Assembly: GCF_020509005.1 (NCBI RefSeq)
Contig: NC_063013.1
Location: forward strand, 5,146,001-5,210,000
Direction of reading: 5' to 3'
DNA: 64,000 nt
Source: Fulvia fulva
Lineage: Eukaryota; Ascomycota; Dothideomycetes; Mycosphaerellales; Mycosphaerellaceae
Below the pieces are notes generated by a model that was not told the origin of the DNA, did no database searches, and saw only the letters and a list, made by a program, of their open reading frames with translations. How positions within the stretch are numbered: position 1 is the first letter of the stretch; each line of letters begins with the position of its first letter. A program made the position numbers and the translations under genes. This document shows, in pieces, positions 35,401 through 46,202 of this stretch.

Positions 35401-38091
35401 GCTCGAGCCCAATCCCTAAATCCTTCTCCTACTACTTTACTAATGTAATAAGTTCTTTTAGATTGTTAAGCCTTACTACTTTTAGCTACGCTAATGATTT
35501 CCTCTCTGCTTTGATCTTCTAGTTCTAGAGAGCAACTAGAGCATCTTCTCTTTTCCTAAGAGGAAAGGTCCACTTATTCCTAGAGAAGTTGTTAATAATC
35601 TTAAGCTAGTATTTGAATCCTAGTCTTAAGATTAGTAGTAGGCTATATATGTCAATAGATATAAGGGCAAGTCTTTTAGGTCTTCTCTCTATAACTTTGC
35701 CTTTGTACTTCTTTATCTTTGCTATTAAATATACTCTACACTAGTGAAAGCTATCCTTAGGGATAGGAATAGGTTCTTTTAAGTCTGTTACCTTATAAAG
35801 ATTCTAGAGCAAATTCTTCCTAAAGTGTATAAATCTTCTATACCAAAGCTTCTACTACTTTAGGTCGGTCTCTAATTGAGTAGTCACAAAGGCATTCTCT
35901 ATTAGTAGTGCACATAATGAGTAATGTGCCCGTTCTTGTAGGAGAGGAGAAATCTTATTAATGAATAGAACCCCCTTAAGGAGCTTTGTCTAGACAATAG
36001 TCTTACTAGAGGGGGAAACAAGAGAAAATGATAGAGGTTGAACACCAAACTACTTGCTAAACTAGTTCTATAAAACCAGGTTTACTCTAAGCTTAGGTAT
36101 AAGTAGGACATCTTCTAAAACAACTTTTCTACTAGCTCTCCTACTCATCTCTACATTCCTAATATAAGTGGCTAATAAAAACCCACCTCCTACTTTGATC
36201 CATTTCTTCCTTATTAAGGGAGTTATAGATCTAAAGAGGTAGCTTTAGTCAGTTATATAGAATAAAGCATAGGAGTCAAGTAACTACTCTAACAAGGGGA
36301 ACTTGCCTTAGACTTCTATAGTTAAGTGAGCCACTTTATCATACTTATCATCATCAGACATTGTCTCTAGGGATAAGCTATATAAGTCACGTAACTCTTA
36401 GGCGGAAAACCCTTTTCTAGTCTTCTTTACTTTAGAGGTATAAGACTAGGCCTAGTTCTTCTAGAGCGGCAGTATATTAGAGCTAAGTTTCTTCACCATT
36501 TTCTTAAGTTCTTCTATAGAGGACTTCTCTCTTAGTGTCCTCCTTAAAGTGGGTAGTAGAGTTCTCTTCTTCTTAACATGTATTATATTCTAGGAAGATA
36601 GTAGTTAGGAATAAGATCTAAGGACCTTTCTTACCTTAGGTAGACTAGGGCAGTCCTTAATCAAATGATCCTTCTTATAGAGAAGGTAGGAGAGTGGTCT
36701 TACTAGACCTAATAGCTTGACCTAGGTGGCTACTATACTATACTTAGCCTTAGAGGGATCTAACCTAGCTTCTTAAGCTTCAAGGATCTTTAAGGTCCTT
36801 TTATAATCCATCTTTAGCTAAGCTATAATGGTATCCCTAGCTATATAGTAGTCAGGTGGCAGTGAGCTTAAGAGCTAGGTCATCCTTACATTAGCTTTCC
36901 TATAATACTGACCCTCTAGGTCAACATCAGCAATCCTTTTTCTAAGAGAAACTAGGTGTGTCTATATAGATCTAATAGTGAACTCTTTACTTATCTCAAA
37001 GGTCACAAATTGCTTTATAAGCTCATATATATAGGTTAGTAGCACCTAGCTATACTTGTTCTAGAGATATACCCACTTCTTAGCAGCTCTTCTAGATTTA
37101 TATAAGCCCTTAAGCTTAAATTCATCTTCTTCTATAATCCTACTAAGGATACTAAAGTTGTATACTATATTATGTCTTGTCTATATTAGCGTATTAAGGA
37201 TCTCTTTAGTTATAGCCTCTTCTTAGAGTTTTAGAGTCTTGCCCTTAATGTTGTCAAAAGACACTTCTATTAGGTCATTAATTATAAAGAATACTAATTG
37301 GCTCTCTATCTTATATCTCTAAAGGTTGAACTATCTCTTCTAATTGTCCCTCCTAAGAATTAGGATTTTGCCTCCCTTCTCCTCTATCTTCTCTTAGTAT
37401 AAATCTATAATAGATTAGATGCAATGAAACAAGGTGTGTATGTTCTAAAGTAGTGGCTTAGATCCTACTGAGGCTTCTAGTATAGAATAGGAAAGTTCGT
37501 AGGTGTAGATACTAAGGCCTGCTTAGTAAAGTAAAGAAGGAGCGGTATAAGGTCTCGGGGCTAGGACACAGGTCTGTCTCTCCTAGCAGAGCTTTAAATG
37601 ACTTACTTGAAGTCCTTCTTAATAGTATCTCGATACAGTTCTACCTATAGAGTATCTTTAAGGTATTGGCTTTAAGTAAGCCGTATAGAGTCCTTGTCTA
37701 GGTTACCTATTACTTAGTATCGAACTAAGCTCCTTGACAGGATAGACGGGGTAGACTTCTGATTCCCAGATGTTTTCTGCTACGATAGTAAGGGATACAA
37801 GTAACCTGTACTGATATAGGTTGCTCTTATTCCTACATAAACCCGGGCTCATAACCTATTCAATAGGTATGGGTAGATAGTAGCGGAGTAGGGTAAGAGA
37901 TCAATCTTTAACTAACTAATAGCACGAGTATATAGCAATATATCAGGAACTAATATGTTAATTGTGTTAGATGTCTATCTAAGCTAAAGGGGAGAGAAGG
38001 TATCTCCCTATAAGCTAAGTCATCGTAGATGCCTTAGGCTACTAGATCACTTCCTAATTGTTGACTCCCTTTAAGATGCTACATCTTAATA
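32471..38091 (-). mobile_element. Old Copia element, RIP-mutated relative of 14066-19681
   Basis: It is co-linear with the young copy along its whole length, with 235-bp LTRs at 32471-32705 and 37857-38091. Differences are mostly C to T in CA or G to A in TG, producing stops throughout pol (complement of about 32760-35800) and gag (about 35860-37420). An 85-codon RNase H shard survives at 33110-33367. Some non-RIP substitutions and small indels show that the two copies came from slightly different sources. The flanking five bases differ (GAGGA left, GTATA right), and the flanks belong to different elements (Tc1/mariner left, Gypsy-3 right). It is therefore probably a recombinant. Confidence 0.88.
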
Positions 38092-38658
38092 GTATATATA
38101 ATATATTACTATCTACCTTATAGTACGTAGGGTGTATCTTCGCCTTCTATAAGAGTAGAGGGATAGTACTACCTTTCCGTAGTATCTTAATTGCCGCCTT
38201 AAGTTCTTAGTCTAGGGCGTAAGTAGTCGTTATACGGTACTCGAGTTTAGCTTCGACTTCAGCTTTATTCGTAGTCTATACTTCCTAAGCTAGTACTAGC
38301 TATGTTTGTAGTACCTGTTCTAGTTCTAGAATAAACTCGATTACTTTAGGATTTAGAGGAGTCGTCTCTTCTTCTTCGGGCGTATCTTCGATAGTAGCTT
38401 ATATAGAGTCGATCTTAAGGAGTCGCTCTAGCGGAAGCAATGTCTAATACTAGTACTAATTTCTCGGATCATCTACCCCCTATAGAAGGTCCTAGCTACG
38501 TCTCGTTAGGCTATCTAGCTTCGTTCCTTATATACCTAGGCGGTATATAATCTAGAAGTTGAATTATAACAGAAATTCTACCTATCGCGCTTGTCGGCAA
38601 TTTAGCTACTTCGTAGTTATAAAATATTCGAGGTTCTTATAGTCTATAAATACTTTAA
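38092..38658 (-). pseudogene. Gypsy-3 RNase H and tether segment
   Basis: The complement matches 13640-14060 joined to 19682-19880 of Gypsy-1 with no Copia insertion, so this copy keeps the empty site. It runs into the LINE at the target duplication (38645-38658). Stops are RIP-type. Confidence 0.75.
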
Positions 38659-38846
38659 GACTACTATATAAATCGTACTAATTCTTTAGAGTATAAAAAA
38701 TGGCGACGACGACGGTAGTAGACGACCGAGAGTAAGGGGGAGACGAGTAGAGGACGCTCTATAAGAAGGCGGAAGAGATAGTAGCGGTAGAAGAAGGGAG
38801 ATTTCCGGAGAGAGTACTAAGGGGAGTAATAAGCGAACTACTCGGG

Positions 38847-39142
38847 TGTTAGGAACCGCTGTACGTTATCCCAACCGGGCTTGGATCTTTGCAGTGATGT
38901 CTCTGACTCGTTGAGAAGGTAGTGGTCCCAAACAGTATATGGTGTATACTTAAAATGAGTTGAGCACGAGGCTCCTATCTACTCGTAAAGAAGCGTCGTC
39001 TATATAGTGCCATGTCTTGGCGTGATCTGTCCTGCTCTCTTAATCTCTTGTCCTCTTGATCTCTTGCTCTCTGTCCCACAGGTTTCCTTGCTCTCATCGC
39101 GTAGTGAATGGCTGTGGGGTTCCCACGAATCGAACCGTAACA
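38847..39142 (-). repeat. LTR of the pol-less element (3' LTR)
   Basis: 296 bp, identical to 40918-41213 as read. It abuts the polypurine tract and lies about 50-75 bp before the antisense ORF start, so any promoter activity reading outward on the + strand would drive that ORF. Confidence 0.9.
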
Positions 39143-39192
39143 CCATCCCCCTTCTAGCTTAGCTTCGTCCCGAAGCTTATAGTCGTTCGGGT

Positions 39193-39870
39193 GTGCATCT
39201 TCTTCAGCGGCAAAAGATGTCGTCTTCCTTACCATCACCCGCACACCGTCGCAAACCAAAGGTTTCGTCCACTCTCCGTCGTCTGGATCTCTATACCGAT
39301 ATCGAAACAAACGGTACTGAAATGGCGCCCTGTTCTTCCTGCAAGTCCGTCGTAGTCGCACCCGGCGAAGTTCGTCCTCGCTGCATTGTTGGTCCTCGCT
39401 CGTCGAAGTGCTCCGAGTGCATCAAGCACAACCGGAAATCCTGCGACGTCTCTCTGGCCTTCTCCCAGTGGGAGAAACTTCGGAGCGCGAGGGAGGCGCT
39501 GCGTCGTGATATTGAATCGTTGGAGGAGGAAGAGGTGGAAATCCTGCAACGCCTGTCTCGCGACCAGCAGGCGTTATCCGAGAGGAGAATGAAAAAGATT
39601 CGTCTCAGGAAACAACTGCGTCTCGCCGAGAACCGCGTTGACGGCGCCACTGCCTTGGCACTCGAGGAACTGGAGTCCGAGGATCCCGCTCCCGAGTCCG
39701 TTCTCCCTTTCTCTGTTCCTTCCGGCGTAGAGGTACCGGATCAATCTTTCTTTCATGGCATTCTCGAAATGCCTCTGGACCACTGGAGTACGATAACGGG
39801 TGTCCCTCTCGACGATCCGTTAAAGGGTCTCTTTTCTCCCGAACCTTCACACCAAGAGTCCGCGGTGTGA
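39193..39870 (+). CDS. Antisense ORF of the LTR element: cysteine-cluster plus coiled-coil protein
   Basis: 225 residues; the Met at codon 9 (MSSSLPSP, 39217) is an alternative start. Six cysteines at residues 47, 50, 64, 73, 76 and 84 form C-x2-C-x13-C-x8-C-x2-C-x7-C, a likely zinc-binding cluster. A charged coiled coil follows (about 92-147, rich in R, E, L) and an acidic C-terminal tail that includes LDHWSTITGVP. It runs opposite to gag and stops 25 bp from the gag stop. The long open frame, lack of RIP and orderly domain make-up argue that it is real. I know of no named function. It could be a nucleic-acid-binding accessory protein of the element. Confidence 0.65.
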   Translation: MHLLQRQKMSSSLPSPAHRRKPKVSSTLRRLDLYTDIETNGTEMAPCSSCKSVVVAPGEVRPRCIVGPRSSKCSECIKHNRKSCDVSLAFSQWEKLRSAREALRRDIESLEEEEVEILQRLSRDQQALSERRMKKIRLRKQLRLAENRVDGATALALEELESEDPAPESVLPFSVPSGVEVPDQSFFHGILEMPLDHWSTITGVPLDDPLKGLFSPEPSHQESAV

Positions 39871-39895
39871 GGCCGTTGTCGTCAGGTTGTTTCTG

Positions 39896-40891
39896 CTAGG
39901 CAGATTTCGAGAAGAAGTTCTCGCATTCCCCGTACGTCGTCGTTGCCCGATCCATAGCGTTGAACTCGCGGCTAACAATATTCTTCTTCGGACAGTCTCT
40001 AGCATAGTGGCCTTTCCTTCCACATGCATAGCAAGTTAGATCTCTTGTTAACTGCTTGCTTCGTCCGCGCCTTTCCGTGGCGTCGAGCTCCATCGGCTCT
40101 CCATAATCAGGGTCATGACTTCTGGCCTTGAAGCCCCCTCTTCCGCTTCTCGCGGGTCTCTGGAATCCAGGCTGTACGAATCGGTCGTACTTCAACTCCT
40201 GGAGTCTCTCGTCGATTTCCTTTGCAGCCTTGACCATCGCGGCCAAGCTGGTGAGACTGGAGTTTCGAGATAATTCGGCTTTGACGTTGTCCTTCAAGCC
40301 TAGGTAGAACTGGGAACGAAACGCTGCGTCGTTCCACTCGAGGTCGGCGGCATATCCCTGGAATTCAGAAGCATAGACGGCAACTGAGGTGTTCTGTCGG
40401 AGTTGTCGGATATGTCGGTCGGCATGAACCTCTTCATTAGGTATCCCGTAGAGATCATTCAGTTTGATCTCGAACTCATCGTAGTCGGCAAATATCTTCC
40501 GGGTTTCTGTCTTCGGGTTGTCTCCTTCGTCCTGGTTGTTGAGCCAGTCTTTGAGGTATGGTCTGAACCCCCGGGCTGCCCTGCCCCTTAGGAAGGATGC
40601 GGCGTACAAGACCTTAGAGGCCTCGCCATTAAACTGTTGGGCGTTGAAGTAGAGGTACAGCTGAACCTGCAGCTGAAAAGCCTCCAGCTTCCCTTGTGTC
40701 CCATCGAACGTCTCCGGTGGTGACACCTTAGGTGCCTTGGTGAACTCGTGCATGCTGTTCGAGCTTGCAGAGGGTGTTGATCGTTTTCCGCTTCCAGTAA
40801 TCGACATTTCGCTCATTCGTTCCGTGATGCCAGTTGACTGTGGCTGTTGTCGTGACGGACTCCGGGTAGCGTCTCTCCCAGACATGTGCAA
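39896..40891 (-). CDS. gag: Gag of the pol-less LTR element
   Basis: 331 residues. An N-terminal Ser/Thr/Gln-rich stretch leads into a Ty3/Gypsy retrotrans_gag fold (PPETFDGTQGKLEAFQLQ at about 58-75, then FLRGRAARGFRPYL and the FEIKLNDLYG...RQLRQNTSVAVYASEFQ region). A basic linker and one CCHC knuckle CYACGRKGHYARDC (C-x2-C-x4-H-x4-C) near residue 290 follow. It would assemble the particle and bind RNA. The frame closes soon after the knuckle, where a full element would enter protease, so pol has been lost. Confidence 0.88.
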   Translation of the reverse strand: MHMSGRDATRSPSRQQPQSTGITERMSEMSITGSGKRSTPSASSNSMHEFTKAPKVSPPETFDGTQGKLEAFQLQVQLYLYFNAQQFNGEASKVLYAASFLRGRAARGFRPYLKDWLNNQDEGDNPKTETRKIFADYDEFEIKLNDLYGIPNEEVHADRHIRQLRQNTSVAVYASEFQGYAADLEWNDAAFRSQFYLGLKDNVKAELSRNSSLTSLAAMVKAAKEIDERLQELKYDRFVQPGFQRPARSGRGGFKARSHDPDYGEPMELDATERRGRSKQLTRDLTCYACGRKGHYARDCPKKNIVSREFNAMDRATTTYGECENFFSKSA

Positions 40892-40917
40892 AGGGCCCTG
40901 GTGGTGGTGCTCAAAGT

Positions 40918-41213
40918 TGTTAGGAACCGCTGTACGTTATCCCAACCGGGCTTGGATCTTTGCAGTGATGTCTCTGACTCGTTGAGAAGGTAGTGGTCCC
41001 AAACAGTATATGGTGTATACTTAAAATGAGTTGAGCACGAGGCTCCTATCTACTCGTAAAGAAGCGTCGTCTATATAGTGCCATGTCTTGGCGTGATCTG
41101 TCCTGCTCTCTTAATCTCTTGTCCTCTTGATCTCTTGCTCTCTGTCCCACAGGTTTCCTTGCTCTCATCGCGTAGTGAATGGCTGTGGGGTTCCCACGAA
41201 TCGAACCGTAACA
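40918..41213 (-). repeat. LTR of the pol-less element (5' LTR)
   Basis: 296 bp with TG...CA ends. It is the promoter end for gag, whose ATG lies 27 bp inside it. No standard tRNA 3'-end primer site is obvious in the bases next to it (element strand ACTTTGAGCACC). Confidence 0.88.
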
Positions 41214-44200
41214 TCGGGGGACTAAAGGCGCTTAAACGACAAACAAGTACTACGATTAATATAGCAATCGAGGCAGCAATACGAAACGTAAGAAATAACC
41301 CTTAAAGAGGCCCGAGACAGACCTAGGGCCTAACGACCTAGGTAATAATCGCGAGCCAACCTACCCCCCCTTAGAGTATAGTACTACGAGTCTATATTAC
41401 GGACTAGAAAGAGAAGGAAGAGATAGGAAAGAGGACTAGGAGGGAGATAGTCGAGAAGATTGGAGTAAAGGGAATAGTAGGGGCAAGGGTAGATAATAAA
41501 GGGGTCAAGCTGTTTATAGTATACGTATAGGACAAGAAGGCCCTCGAAATAAACAAGGAGTAGGCACTAAAGATCGGGAGTATAGCGAAAGTCTCCTATC
41601 AATAGTATATAGTAATTGCGTATAGGGTCCTACAAACCTTTAATATATAAAGGGATGTACTAAACCTCTAGAGGTAAAACTAGGTAATAGTACTAGGACT
41701 ATAGATCATAAAGATAGCGTAGGTCAAGAAGAAGATAGAGGAGGGTAAGAGGGCCTCCTCGCTGATCTTATAGGTTATAATACTAGAGTAAGCGAACAAG
41801 GTCTTAGACTAAGGGTTATACTAGGACTTTAAGAGGCTAGATATAGAAATCTATTAGAGTAACTATAGAATCCTTTAATGTTTTAACTATTAACAGTACG
41901 GATATATTGCCCTAAAGTGTAGTAAAGCTATAGTAGTCTACTCCTACTATACTAGTGATCACGCGACCTAAGAGTACTAAAAACGGAAGGAGGACATAAG
42001 ATACGTAGTATATAGGAGAAAACACCCGGCATAGTCAAACTAATACCTAGTTAGACTATTAGCCTAGTAGAGAGCGCGGGAAGCAAGGGTAACAATACTA
42101 ACTAGGTTCCTAGTAGGTAAATAGAAACAACTAGAGAGAACTACCTACCCGAATAAGAGACCCCGACTATAAGAGAAGCCACAAATAGTACTAGTAATAG
42201 GGAGACTAACGTTCTTATATAAGGTAGCGTAGAGCAATAGACAAATAAGAATCAACTAAATGATAGGGAGCTAACCCTAAAGGGAAGAATAGGAGGAGGG
42301 ACGGGAAAACTAATAGTAAGACTAATAGTAAGACTAAACGGACCTAGACACAAACATGTCCTAATGCCTCACACTAGTAGACTATTAATCATTTAGTATA
42401 ATGTGAATAGAAGCAAAGACAAGGTCTAAAGGAGCTTTCTATAAGCCTTAGACCCGGAGGAACACTATATTATAGCAATATAGGAACCGTAGATCAACCT
42501 ATACTCTAGGATTCTATTAACTATACGAGACCCGAGATACTACGTAGTAATAAACAGAACCGAGGGAGTCCTACGAACATATATCTATATTAGTAAGAAG
42601 GTACTAGTAGAGGACTAGTAGGCCTAGCCGAGAACCGATAGGGATATTACTATAGTATAGCTTAAAACAACTTAAGGCTAGGTCCTAATCTATAGCGTAT
42701 ATAACCTAACTCTAGAGTCTAGAAGTAGTACATAACTATATACGCTAGGAAGGCTCCCGGAAGTAATAGACTAACAAAACCACAATATCGTAATAGGAGA
42801 TTTTAACCTCTACTACCTAAAGTAGGGATCGGACTTTACCCTAGTACACTACTTCTTAGTAGGGAGGCTTATTAGTCAGATAGAAACAGCCTAAATAGAC
42901 TTAATCACGCTAAAGGGAACAGAAACTTAGGCTAGAAACAACAGTTCTAGCACGCTAGACCTATACTTTATATCCTACGCCTTAATACGACGGGTAGAAA
43001 GCTATATAGTTAATGACTAACTAGAGTCCTTATTAGACCACTATCTAATCCAAACCGACATCTAACTTATAGTTAAGGAGGAGAGGGAACCTAAGAGGAA
43101 GCTCTGCTAGAAGTAGGCCGAGTAGATACTAGTATAGTAGCGGCTAGAAGGCGAACTAGAACAGGTAAATATTAACGATATATATATAACGGAGGGGATC
43201 GACTAAGTAGTAGAGTAGCTAATAGAAGCTATATAAAGGGCAGCCTAGGCCTATATACCTAAGAAGAGATAGTCGCTATACTAGAAGCTATACTAGACAC
43301 TAGAGTATATAGCTAAAGTCAAGGAGGCAAGGAATGTAAGAAGGAGATAGGAGTAACGACGTACCTAAGTAAACTAGGAAGCCTATAACAACGCGTATAA
43401 AGTAAAGAAGGCGTAGATTAGAAGAGACAAGACGTAGGAGTAGAGGTCAACTATAGGAATGATTATAGAACACCCGGATCAAATCTAGAGACTAGTAGAA
43501 TAGGCTAGGAAACTAGACGAGGAACGAAACTCCCCGCCCTAGTTTCCCTTAATATAGGACTAAGACGGGAAACGCAAACCACTCCGATAGGGAAAGCGAA
43601 AGCATTTGTAGACCACTTCTTCGGGACTTAGGTAGAGGCAGACCTAAGCAACATCCTAGGAATATACATTCCTCCGCTAAGGGAGGCTAACTAGTAAGTA
43701 TCTACTATAGAGATTAGAAACATTATTAAGAAACTAAAGGGCAACAAAGCCCTAGGCCTAGACAAGATCCCTAACTATTACCTAAAAGCTAGTAGTAGCC
43801 TTATTACTCTAGTACTTACGCCAATCTTTACCTAGTATATAAAGTAGGGGTATTGCCTAAAGGCCTTTAGGTAATTACTAACTATTAAATAGGTACGAGT
43901 TGCGTAGTAGTAGAAGACGGCGGATTATACAAAAGACAAAGAAGGACCTAATAGGATAGCGTGTATCTATATATAGTATCGCCGGTGTTAGTGTAGGTAG
44001 ATACTAGGTGTCCGGATGTTTACTAGCCTATAGGCTAGCAAACCCTAATCACGTGATCTCGTTATATAACACACCCACACCTATATACTTGTCCTACGGC
44101 CTATATGTTCTTAACACTAACTTACGTCCTAAGGAAACCCTAAAAGGAAGACTATACTAAGTTGAAGTCATATAGACTAATTACGTTACTAATTATACTA

Positions 44201-46202
44201 GGGAAGCTCCTAGAGAAGGTCGTAGCTATAAGGCTTACCGGAATAGTAGAAGAACATAACCTCCTCCCGGTAACGTAACTAGGGGGAGATAAAAGAGATC
44301 TACCCTTATAGTAGTCGAACTGATTATAGAGCAAATCAGACATATCTAGTACTATAGTAATAATAAGGTAGCCTTACTACTTTTACTAGACATATTAGGG
44401 GCTTTCGATAACGTGTCCTACGTAAGGCTCCTATATATCCTTAGAATAAAAAGAATCCTAGCCTAGATAGTACACTTTATATAGTCATTCCTTAAGGACA
44501 GAACAACCTAGATCCTCCTAGGGTCCTTTAAAGCCCCGTAGACCCTAATTACGAACACGGGCATCCTATAGGGCTCTATACTCTCCCTAATTCTGTTCCT
44601 CCTCTTTATAGCCGACCTGACCCTACTCCTAGAAATAGTAAACACCTTAGTATCGGGGTTCGTAGATAATACAAATATCCTAGCGTAGTCGGGGTCTATA
44701 GAGGAAAACTACGCACTCCTAGAGGAGAGATATAGACAATACGAAAAGTGGGCAAGAGAGTATAGGGCAAAATTCGTACCGGATAAGTACTAACTTATCT
44801 ATTTTAGTAAGGTAAAGACAAAACACAACTTAGTAGTACTAGTAAAAATCTAGGGGTTCGAGACCTATCCTATAAGGGAACTTAGAGTCCTTAGGATATA
44901 GCTAGACCCGAAACTTAGCTAGGGACTATAAGTAAAGAAGGCGTAAGCGAGAGCGGACACTAATAGACAATTAATCGAGAGACTTACTACGTTAACCTAG
45001 GGGGCGACCTTCACAAAGGCCTAGACTATATACAAGGCTATTATCAAGCCCGTAATGCTATATAGAGTAGCAATTTAGGTAGCGGAAAAACACATCCCGA
45101 AGAGAATTAAGGACCCCCTTAATAGAGCGTAGGTAGCTTACCTAAAGAGAGTACTAGGGGTATATAAGTCAACCCCTTATAGGACAATAGAAATGGAATT
45201 AGGTATAGCCCCTATTAGGGAGTACCTCTAGGGCATGAGGTGTTAATACGTAGAGAAGACATTAGTATACCTAGCCTAGGGAACTATTTAAGTAGCTACT
45301 TAAAGGATAAGAACCTAGTAGGAGAGGAGGAGAAGACCTAACCGGCTATATATAATCCTATAGAAGGAAGTAGACCTAAAAACATTATAGGAAATCCTAG
45401 CAGCCCTTAAATAGAGAGAAGCTCTAAGGGAGCAAGCTAATATAGGGGACAAAGGGACAAAGAAGTAAAGCTAAGTAGAAAGGATCGTAGGTCACCTATA
45501 GGAAACGCGTTAGAACCAAAAACCGGTAAGGCTAGGAGCCCTACTAGCGGCTAGGACCTTCGGGAGGTATAACTACCTTATCTATAAAGACCTAAAGAGG
45601 GCGGAAGCAAGTATAGCTATCTAGATTCACTCTAAGTATATTAGGCTAAGAGCATACTTATACTAAAGAAGAGTCCTAGGATACGATTCTAAACGTTGCC
45701 CTTATAGCTACCTATCCTAAAACCCGGAGCACATAGTGCTAAACTGTACTAAGTAGGTAAAAGGGAGAAGCTAGTAGGGGGCGAAGGTAAGAGATAGGCA
45801 ATACTAGGCTATTATCTAGAACAGACAAGATATAAGGAGAGTGATAAGATAGATCCTTAACAAGGACTACCTAGAGCAATTCTCCCTAGTAGTAGAAACG
45901 GAAAGGTAGATAGAGAGGAGGGAGAGAGAGAGAAGAGCCGGGGAAACAGAAGGGAGAAAGGGAATCGAGAGGAGGACATTACTAGGGTTACGGGCAAGGT
46001 AGTTATAGGGTAATAACTATAACACTAGCGTACCCTAAAGGAAGGAGAACGAAAGGACAAGATAGGAAAGAACGAGGAGGGCAAAGACGAGGAGGTTTTC
46101 ATCCGTTAATTGGGTTTCCTACCTATATAAATAGACCTAAATAGCGAGATACCTATATAGGCTATAGGGTACTAAAACAGGCGAATGAATAATCCATCTA
46201 TC

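Larger units (their letters stand above)
38847..41213 (-). mobile_element. Young non-autonomous (pol-less) Gypsy-type LTR retrotransposon with two convergent ORFs
   Basis: It has two 296-bp LTRs that are identical by eye (38847-39142 and 40918-41213) with TGTTAGGAAC...CCGTAACA ends, and a perfect 5-bp TSD TCGGG (38842-38846 and 41214-41218). The purine tract AGAAGGGGGATGG (complement of 39143-39155) and the gag orientation set the element strand as minus. The 1775-bp interior holds only gag and, on the opposite strand, a 225-codon ORF; protease, RT, RNase H and integrase are absent. It has no RIP signature although it sits in RIP-destroyed LINE DNA, so it arrived late. It must be mobilised in trans by a complete relative elsewhere. 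Confidence 0.9.
38659..46202 (+). mobile_element. Full-length Tad1-like LINE, RIP-dead, nested in Gypsy-3 and split by an LTR element
   Basis: It is flanked by a 14-bp target duplication with two RIP differences (38645-38658 and 46203-46216, TATAAAYACTTTRA). Its own length is about 5.2 kb after removing 38847-41218. ORF1 starts at 38700 (ATG GCG ACG). Paired zinc knuckles lie near 41880-41985. ORF2 has an AP-endonuclease block GDFNLYY (42799, from GDFNLHH), RT motif KLKGNKALGLDKIPN (about 43731) and the RT palm box FVDN (about 44659, usually FVDD/FADD). The 3' end has a short ATCT tail. Tad1 assignment is from the organisation, not a tree. Confidence 0.82.

Noticed and set aside
38700..41300. 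LINE ORF1 and the antisense ORF as one host gene
   Set aside because: Exact LTRs and TSD show that the interior between 38847 and 41213 is a separate insertion. The LINE frame closes up correctly once it is removed.
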